DNA from: an uncultured Anaerostipes sp.
GTDB taxonomy: Bacteria > Bacillota > Clostridia > Lachnospirales > Lachnospiraceae
Assembly (NCBI GenBank): GCA_900756035.1
Contig: CAAEIR010000219.1
Span: 1 to 11,416, forward strand
DNA: 11,416 nucleotides
Direction: 5' to 3'
A program made the position numbers and the translations under genes. This document shows, one piece after another, positions 7,845 through 11,416 of this stretch. The notes beneath the pieces are model-generated. The model saw nothing but the letters and a program-made list of their open reading frames with translations. It was not told the origin of the DNA and made no database searches. How positions within the stretch are numbered: the stretch's first letter is position 1; the number at the start of each line of letters is the position of its first letter.

Positions 7845-7878
7845 AAAAAAGCGCCTGCCACTTTACTTTGACAGTCCG
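7845..7878 (-). terminator. Probable intrinsic terminator after the zinc-ribbon fragment
   Basis: In minus-strand RNA CUGUCA and UGGCAG can pair around an 8-base loop, and the 3' arm continues as GCGC into UUUUUU (bases 7845-7850). The outer part of the stem is imperfect. The 3' arm shares the 10-bp word GCGCCTGCCA (plus strand 7851-7860) with the terminator at 5699-5708. Confidence 0.5.
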
Positions 7879-7896
7879 GTCATTGTACGGATACCA

Positions 7897-8110
7897 TTAC
7901 TTCCAGTGCTCCAACTGAGAAAGATAGGTGTCACACTGAATACGCCGTTCTTCCTCTTGCAAATTATCTGGATTCGGCATGTGCCCAACAAGAAAATCAA
8001 TTAGAGTCTCTTTCGATTTATACACAAACTGACCATCCAAATAGCACCATTTGCAATACTTCTCATTAAATTCACCATCCGTCTCTTTGCTAAGATTTGG
8101 AGTGGTATCA
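7897..8110 (-). pseudogene. Putative zinc-ribbon protein, N-terminally truncated
   Basis: The frame carries ETDGEFNEKYCKWCYLDG and then KSKETLIDFLVGHMPNPDN, ending in YLSQLEHWK. This is the C-terminal two thirds of the small 'putative zinc ribbon' family, whose complete members begin with a CxxCGMP motif. Here only the second Cys pair (CKWC) is present; the first is missing because the upstream sequence switches to a phage DNA polymerase gene near 8105-8130. An open frame continues to an ATG at 8145, but that codon lies inside polymerase coding sequence and has no ribosome site, so it is not a credible start. Without the first Cys pair the zinc site cannot form. The gene probably belonged to the host chromosome and marks one side of a deletion. 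Confidence 0.75.
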
Positions 8111-8290
8111 TTTAAGTAGAGTTGGAATTTTCTCTCCACATGCAAAATCTACTACTTTGACTGGACCGCCATCTACGGAATAACCAAATAGCAAAATCTC
8201 AAAATTGGGGGATTCCACATATTTATACACGCCGCATTTACTTAAATCGATGTCACTGTGTGTTTCGATATCTATAGATAATCTTTTCAT
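8108..8290 (-). pseudogene. Phage DNA polymerase I-type, N-terminal fragment
   Basis: The 60-codon frame opens with MKRLSIDIETHSDIDLSKCG and continues with VYKYVESPNFEILLFGYSVDGG and VVDFACGEKIP. This matches the start of the family-A DNA polymerases of clostridial phages; SIDIET contains the DxE pair of the 3'-5' exonuclease motif I. Full-length enzymes are about 640 residues or more, so over 90% is lost, including all polymerase motifs. The start has AGGATGG upstream. The homology stops after about codon 56 (8123), where sequence of the zinc-ribbon gene takes over. It cannot replicate DNA. It is the last recognisable gene of the phage block. Confidence 0.82.
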
Positions 8291-8304
8291 TTTGTCACCA
8301 TCCT

Positions 8305-8334
8305 AAAAAACAAGGCAGCAAGATTGCTCCTGCC
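8305..8334 (-). terminator. Hairpin and U-tract before the polymerase fragment
   Basis: In minus-strand RNA GGCAG (8330-8334) pairs with CUGCC (8314-8318), with an inner AGCA/UGCU alternative, followed by UUGUUUUUU (ending at 8305). It lies between the small membrane protein gene and the polymerase start. It could terminate or attenuate the operon before the polymerase. Confidence 0.5.
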
Positions 8335-8347
8335 GCCTGCCGTTATC

Positions 8348-8530
8348 TTACTTATATTCGTTCATTCTTTTCTTGTGATACTCAAGATCTCTTTTTTCTC
8401 TTTCAAGTTCTCTCTTCTCACGTCTAAAGTCATAAATCATACCCTGGATTGTTGAAATCAAGAGGGATACACCCATACTTGACCAAGTTACTACTAATGC
8501 AATAAATAAAATCATCTTCATAGTTTCCAT
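8348..8530 (-). CDS. Small membrane protein with coiled coil, phage-associated
   Basis: A 60-residue protein with one hydrophobic helix (about residues 6-28, MILFIALVVTWSSMGVSLLI) followed by a highly charged heptad-like stretch (about 34-60, with REKRELEREKRDLEYHKKRM), likely a cytoplasmic coiled coil. An AGGAG lies seven bases before the ATG, which supports real translation. It sits between the DUF2815 gene and the polymerase fragment, 15 bp from the former. I do not recognise a family. Small membrane proteins in phage early regions can anchor replication complexes or block superinfection, but nothing here decides between these. Confidence 0.65.
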   Translation of the reverse strand: METMKMILFIALVVTWSSMGVSLLISTIQGMIYDFRREKRELEREKRDLEYHKKRMNEYK

Positions 8531-8545
8531 GTTTTGTCTCCTCTC

Positions 8546-9109
8546 CTACGCTAAGAAATCATCATCGTCATCTGTTGCAAAATCATCCTCTGCTCTAGCC
8601 TTGCCACCAAGAGGTTCTCCATCAGCAATCTTCTGCAAGTTGTTAAGACCACAAGCAATCCCCTTATTTCCATTAGAGTTAAATGCGTAAAAGTTAATGC
8701 TTGCACGACCATATACTCCGCTATATACTTCAGAGCGCTCTAAGATTGGCTGACAATCTGAATCTACAATTCCAGGTGCAGTTGCTGAGTTTGCATTGAT
8801 GAAATAGCTATTGGCATAAGCTTCATCATCTGGACGTTCCAAATCCCCATCTCTAAGTGGAGTCTTTAATACTTTAAGAGATGGTACAGACTTTCCGTTT
8901 CCCTTAAGCTTTGATTCACCTTCCTCATAGGCTGCCTGAATTGCTGCTTCAATCTTCTTTACAGTTGCAGTATCTGACTTTGGAATAATAAGGCTCACGC
9001 TGTACTTTGGAGCACCTCCATTGATTGACTTTGGATCCCATACATTTGCATAGCTCCATCTTGTCTTTGGTCCTGTAATTACCTTTGTTAAAATCTTAAA
9101 TTTTGCCAT
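8546..9109 (-). CDS. Phage DUF2815 protein, likely ssDNA-binding
   Basis: A 187-residue protein starting at the ATG at 9109 (MAKFKILTKVITGP). The start is chosen over an in-frame codon eight residues earlier because AAGGAGG is nine bases upstream and overlaps the end of the DUF2800 gene. The sequence is recognisable as DUF2815: early TRWSYANVWDPK, then YSVSLIIPK, a Lys-rich helix, and a central GDLERPDDEAYANSYFINA. The C-terminus ends in a run of aspartates closing with Phe (DDDDDFLA). In single-stranded DNA binding proteins such as T7 gp2.5 and bacterial SSB, an acidic tail with a terminal aromatic docks replication partners. Together with its place between a RecB-like nuclease gene and a DNA polymerase gene, this suggests an SSB role, which is inference. 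The gene is intact, unlike both of those neighbours. Confidence 0.88.
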   Translation of the reverse strand: MAKFKILTKVITGPKTRWSYANVWDPKSINGGAPKYSVSLIIPKSDTATVKKIEAAIQAAYEEGESKLKGNGKSVPSLKVLKTPLRDGDLERPDDEAYANSYFINANSATAPGIVDSDCQPILERSEVYSGVYGRASINFYAFNSNGNKGIACGLNNLQKIADGEPLGGKARAEDDFATDDDDDFLA

Positions 9110-9110
9110 C

Positions 9111-10138
9111 TTACTTTTCCTCCTTAAAATCATCTTTGGCTGTATTTTTCATTGCCGGACGCTTATCCGACATAGGTACTAAGGTTGGCTTGCCCTGTGG
9201 TTTTTCAATTAAATCAGAGAGCAGCTCATCGAATTTACTTTTGCCTAGCATTTTCGTCATTGCAGTAATACCGATCACCTTTTTCTCATATGGATCAAAT
9301 CCTGCACTTTCTACCGTTTCCGCTACGGCTTTATCATCTACATACTTACGTACAGAACGTCCTTCAACCAGTTTCCAGTCATTCCATTCCTTACCGCTGA
9401 TTGCCTGCTTAAGAGCATATTCCTTGATGTCATTTACCCAAGATATGAACTCGTCAGCTTTTGAAAGAATGACCTCTATTTCTTCATCTTCTAAATTTGG
9501 CGGCATCTCAAAATCATAACGAGCAAGCATTAGGTTATATTCTGCTCTTTTTCTACAAGTTGCTTTTACTTTGCAAAACTGACAGTGTTCTCCTGCTTTG
9601 TAATCACCTTCGCCATTTGCCGCAAGTTTTGCTGTTGGTGCAAGTGTATTTTCTGCCCAAGAAAGCAATGCTTCCTTTGAAATTGTAAATGTACTTATAT
9701 GTTCTCTTCTTGGTTGAAAAATTGTCATCGTGACTTGAAATCAATTACGGTAAGTGTTTCGTCTGCAACGATGACACAGTCTCCGGTACCAAATCCATCT
9801 GACACCCACTGCGAGAAATCTAGATGCTGCTCTATCAGAACAATGGGATCTTTGCATCTTTCCTTTGCTTCTGATAACTGCTCCATCACATACTGAGCAT
9901 ACATATCTGTACATTCGGCCATCTCTTCATCATAGAGGGTAAGATCCTCTACCGGGTCTTTGGACTGCTGCCCCAGTGCTGTTTTCAGCTTATGTTCACA
10001 AAGTGTATGTGCATCTGTTCCTTGCAGTGCAAAGTCGCTAGGCTTATCCTTTTCCTTGGCACAAAGAAGTGCTGATGGTGGACAGGCAAGCCATCTGTGA
10101 CTGGAAGAAGCTGATAATACTGCATGTTTATTTCCCAT
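9111..10138 (-). pseudogene. DUF2800 RecB/Cas4-like nuclease, internal deletion
   Basis: Two pieces of one gene. The N-terminal piece starts at the ATG at 10138 (MGNKHAVLSASSSHRWLAC; GGAGG nine bases upstream) and keeps GTDAH at 40-44, D120 (GTGD) and the DxK of the PD-(D/E)XK core, D133/K135 (VIDFK). It then reads SR and stops at 9725. The C-terminal piece, from about 9730 to 9111, resumes at MTIFQPRREHISTF in another frame. It carries a Cys cluster CQFCKVKATC of the kind that holds a 4Fe-4S site in Cas4/AddB-like nucleases, and ends in the typical KPTLVPMSDKRPAM. Intact members have roughly 40-45 residues between these parts, including a Gly-Lys segment and a Q-x-x-x-Y-like helix motif completing the active site. 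The loss plus frameshift should abolish activity. Confidence 0.85.
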
Positions 10139-10481
10139 TTCCAATTACCTCCGCTTCAGCAAGGAGTACTGCATAATCATTCACATCCACATCTGACAGT
10201 TTGCTGACACCACGCTTAGTAAGAAGTGTTTTGACTTCTGCTGTATATCCCTTACGAGATTTATCCGCCATAACTGCCCTTACATCTTCCAAAGAAAGGA
10301 GCTTTTCTTTCTTAGGTGCCTTCACAGGTGTTTCTTTAGTAGATTTCATCTTCAGCTCTGTTTCTTTTGCTTCTTCTGAAGCACTAAAGAGGTTTCTCAG
10401 ATCTTCGGAGATACCGATGAGTGTGTTACCACATCTGTTCAGTTCTTCGATAAGCTGCGATAATTCGCTGACCTTTCCCAT
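10128..10481 (-). CDS. Small conserved phage protein (annotated in relatives as 'rrp5'-like)
   Basis: A 117-residue soluble protein. An N-terminal helix (VSELSQLIEELNRCGNTLI, about 4-22) is followed by a Ser/Glu/Lys-rich linker (about 33-60) and a C-terminal domain (LLSLEDVRAVMADKSRKGY, about 61-79, to LLAEAEVIG) that looks like a small helical fold of the type seen in phage recombination or replication accessory proteins. Similar proteins regularly sit just before DUF2800 genes in clostridial prophages; the 'rRNA biogenesis rrp5' label carried by some is probably uninformative. AAGGAGG lies eight bases before the ATG. The gene overlaps the DUF2800 start by 11 bp and the upstream small gene by about 56 bp. 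It appears intact. Confidence 0.75.
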   Translation of the reverse strand: MGKVSELSQLIEELNRCGNTLIGISEDLRNLFSASEEAKETELKMKSTKETPVKAPKKEKLLSLEDVRAVMADKSRKGYTAEVKTLLTKRGVSKLSDVDVNDYAVLLAEAEVIGNGK

Positions 10482-10644
10482 TTGGATTTCCTCCTTCCCT
10501 GGCTTTTTCCTGTTTGCTGAGTGTATTCAATTTCTCAGCAAGTCTTTTTGACACTACACTGATGGCAACAAGCGTATCGATTAGCTCTGTATCAAGCTGA
10601 TTGCTGTCGCACTTTTCAGTGCAGGTCCTGCATCTGATTGTCAT
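10426..10644 (-). CDS. Small Cys-motif protein, first gene of phage operon
   Basis: A 72-residue frame beginning MTIRCRTCTEKCDSNQLD. The CxxCxxxC cluster at residues 5-12 could bind a metal, and a helical segment follows (TELIDTLVAISVVSKRLAEKL). An in-frame GTG nine bases earlier is too close to the only ribosome site (AAAGGA, 10656-10661); the ATG at 10644 has a usable spacing of 11. The last third overlaps the ribosome site and start of the next gene in another frame (REGGNPNGKG and on), so its tail may have been altered by a small frameshift near 10480. I do not recognise the family. A structured leader lies directly upstream and can hide its ribosome site. Confidence 0.55.
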   Translation of the reverse strand: MTIRCRTCTEKCDSNQLDTELIDTLVAISVVSKRLAEKLNTLSKQEKAREGGNPNGKGQRIIAAYRRTEQMW

Positions 10645-10654
10645 ATTTGACACC

Positions 10655-10722
10655 GTCCTTTCCGAGTGGCTTTACTGCCTCTCTGACAGTGAAAGGACAT
10701 CCGAACTTGGTTTAAGTACCAT
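10655..10722 (-). promoter_or_regulatory. Leader ORF and hairpin hiding the operon's ribosome site
   Basis: A 16-codon ORF (10722 to 10672, MVLKPSSDVLSLSERQ then TAA) precedes the phage operon. Within it the mRNA word GUCCUUUC (10691-10698) is the exact complement of GAAAGGAC (10655-10662), which contains the AAAGGA ribosome site of the 10644 gene. An inner ACUG/CAGU pairing extends the fold. If the leader is translated, the stem would open and free the ribosome site. No strong ribosome site precedes the leader ATG and no clear sigma-A promoter was seen between 10663 and 10739, so this rests on geometry alone. Confidence 0.4.
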
Positions 10723-10739
10723 TTCTAAAAATATTTTTG

Positions 10740-10782
10740 AAAAAATCTGCTCACCACAGATATTGAAAGTGATGAGCAGATG
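10740..10782 (-). terminator. Intrinsic terminator of the sigma-like gene
   Basis: In minus-strand RNA AUCUGCUCAUCAC pairs with GUGGUGAGCAGAU (13 bp, one G-U pair) around an 11-base loop, followed immediately by UUUUUU. It starts 10 bp past the stop codon at 10792. It cleanly separates the sigma-like gene from the phage operon, which must then have its own promoter. Confidence 0.92.
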
Positions 10783-10791
10783 GAATGTTAC

Positions 10792-11325
10792 TTATTCAAA
10801 AACTTTAAGTCTTGTCCTCAAATGAACAATGATTTTCTTTTTTCTCTTATTGACACCCTTCTGTGATAAATGAACGACCTCTGCAATCTGTTTTTCTGTA
10901 GCACCATCACCGAACATTTTCATAATCGTGCGGTCCATTTCTTCCAGTTCATCAAGTGCAGCATGAAGTTCTGCAATCAACTCCTGCTTTATAAGGTTGG
11001 CTTCCAAATCGACTCCATCGGATACTTCGTATTCCGTACTCTCATAAAGCTGATCCAGTGATACTGGCTGCATTTTGCTTTCGTCTTCCTGTTTGCTTGC
11101 CCTCTGTCCCTGCTTGTCCTCTCGCCACAAAGGTCTCATATATTCCAGGTACTGTTCCTTCGTTGCTGGAATCATGATGGCACGAACTGTGCGATGTCCA
11201 ATCTTGGTCCATACAGCATCGGTCGATAAGTTATAACCGTTTGCAATGATGAATTCCTTTGATGTTTCATTTACTTCCATAGGGATGTAATACTTCTTTT
11301 CACTTTTTGTCTGTAAGTTGTCCAT
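10792..11325 (-). CDS. Sigma-70 region-4-like regulator of mobile elements
   Basis: A 177-residue protein starting at the ATG at 11325 (MDNLQTKSEKKYYIPMEV), chosen over an in-frame ATG 28 codons earlier because AAGGAGG lies seven bases before it. The C-terminal part (about 110-177) is a sigma region-4-type helix-turn-helix: ALDELEEMDRTIMKMFGDG, then ATEKQIAEVVHLSQKGVNKRKKKI. The N-terminal part is a small domain resembling sigma-like regulators found in Firmicutes conjugative elements and phages (EQYLEYMRPLWREDK, then PVSLDQLYE). Many relatives have a Cys cluster between those two segments; here that stretch is Gln/Lys/Glu-rich with no Cys. There is no region 2, so it is unlikely to act alone as a sigma factor. 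A terminator follows and two alternative hairpins precede it. It is probably the regulator of the adjacent phage block, which is inference from position. Confidence 0.8.
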   Translation of the reverse strand: MDNLQTKSEKKYYIPMEVNETSKEFIIANGYNLSTDAVWTKIGHRTVRAIMIPATKEQYLEYMRPLWREDKQGQRASKQEDESKMQPVSLDQLYESTEYEVSDGVDLEANLIKQELIAELHAALDELEEMDRTIMKMFGDGATEKQIAEVVHLSQKGVNKRKKKIIVHLRTRLKVFE

Positions 11326-11336
11326 TGTAGATCCTC

Positions 11337-11412
11337 CTTCGATCTGAAATCGAAGTGAGAATCCACACGGAACTTCCCATAAATATTGGCCATAAGAATG
11401 AATCCTCACTTC
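11337..11412 (-). promoter_or_regulatory. Two mutually exclusive hairpins before the sigma-like gene
   Basis: Stem A: GAAGUGAGGAUUC (11400-11412) pairs over 13 positions, two of them G-U, with GGAUUCUCACUUC (11352-11364) around a 35-base loop. Stem B: CUUCGAU (11349-11355) pairs perfectly with AUCGAAG (11337-11343) around a 5-base loop, taking in the AAG of the AAGGAGG ribosome site. Both need the same CUUC (11352-11355), so only one can form. This is the geometry of a translational switch; no ligand-binding class is recognisable. Confidence 0.45.
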
Positions 11413-11416
11413 TTAA

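Noticed and set aside
7897..8145. 82-codon open frame as a real new fusion protein
   Set aside because: Its ATG is an internal codon of the polymerase fragment without a ribosome site, and its first ~12 residues are polymerase sequence read out of frame.
9103..9519. 138-codon plus-strand frame opposite DUF2800
   Set aside because: It is Ser/Phe-rich low-complexity translation of the antisense of a recognisable gene, with no ribosome site.
1..11416. CRISPR array, tRNA or rRNA genes
   Set aside because: No regularly spaced repeats beyond the two copies at 48-85 and no cloverleaf or rRNA-like sequence were seen on either strand.

Overview
The window looks like a piece of a low-GC Firmicutes chromosome, most likely a gut Clostridia/Lachnospiraceae-type organism. 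The reasons are strong AGGAGG ribosome binding sites, moderately AT-rich coding, a FtsX/MacB-type ABC transporter next to its own two-component system, a cytoplasmic GH13 amylase of a type I associate with this group, and a clostridial-type phage replication block. No tRNA, rRNA or CRISPR array was seen.

Layout. (1) Bases 1-780, plus strand: an intergenic stretch with an 11-bp direct repeat (possible insertion-sequence end), a near-consensus promoter, and a Phd/YefM antitoxin plus RelE/ParE toxin operon. (2) Bases 816-5689, minus strand: a response regulator, histidine kinase, ABC ATPase and FtsX-like permease. The regulator and kinase genes overlap by ATGA, and the ATPase and permease genes are almost contiguous. 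This is the usual architecture of a signal-responsive export or cell-envelope-defence module, often for antimicrobial peptides. (3) Bases 5691-8145, minus strand: a graveyard. It holds a 5'-truncated MmcQ/YjbR gene, a GH13 amylase broken by an apparent one-base deletion, a possible oxidoreductase tail, and the 3' half of a zinc-ribbon gene joined to the first ~55 codons of a phage DNA polymerase. (4) Bases 8108-10722, minus strand: the 5' part of a phage-type replication operon. In transcription order it has a small Cys-motif protein, a small conserved phage protein, a DUF2800 RecB/Cas4-like nuclease with an internal deletion, an intact DUF2815 protein, a small membrane protein and the truncated polymerase. 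(5) Bases 10740-11412, minus strand: a sigma-70 region-4-like regulator with a clear intrinsic terminator.

How it fits together. The phage block is a decaying remnant: the polymerase has lost nearly all of its length and DUF2800 has lost its middle, while DUF2815, the small genes and the sigma-like gene still read open. The best candidates for undescribed biology are two RNA-level structures. One is a 16-codon leader ORF whose coding sequence can pair with the ribosome binding site of the first phage gene. The other is a pair of mutually exclusive hairpins in front of the sigma-like gene, one of which takes in part of its Shine-Dalgarno sequence. I see no convincing complete new multi-gene system. 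The ABC/two-component module and the toxin-antitoxin pair belong to known families with unknown ligands.
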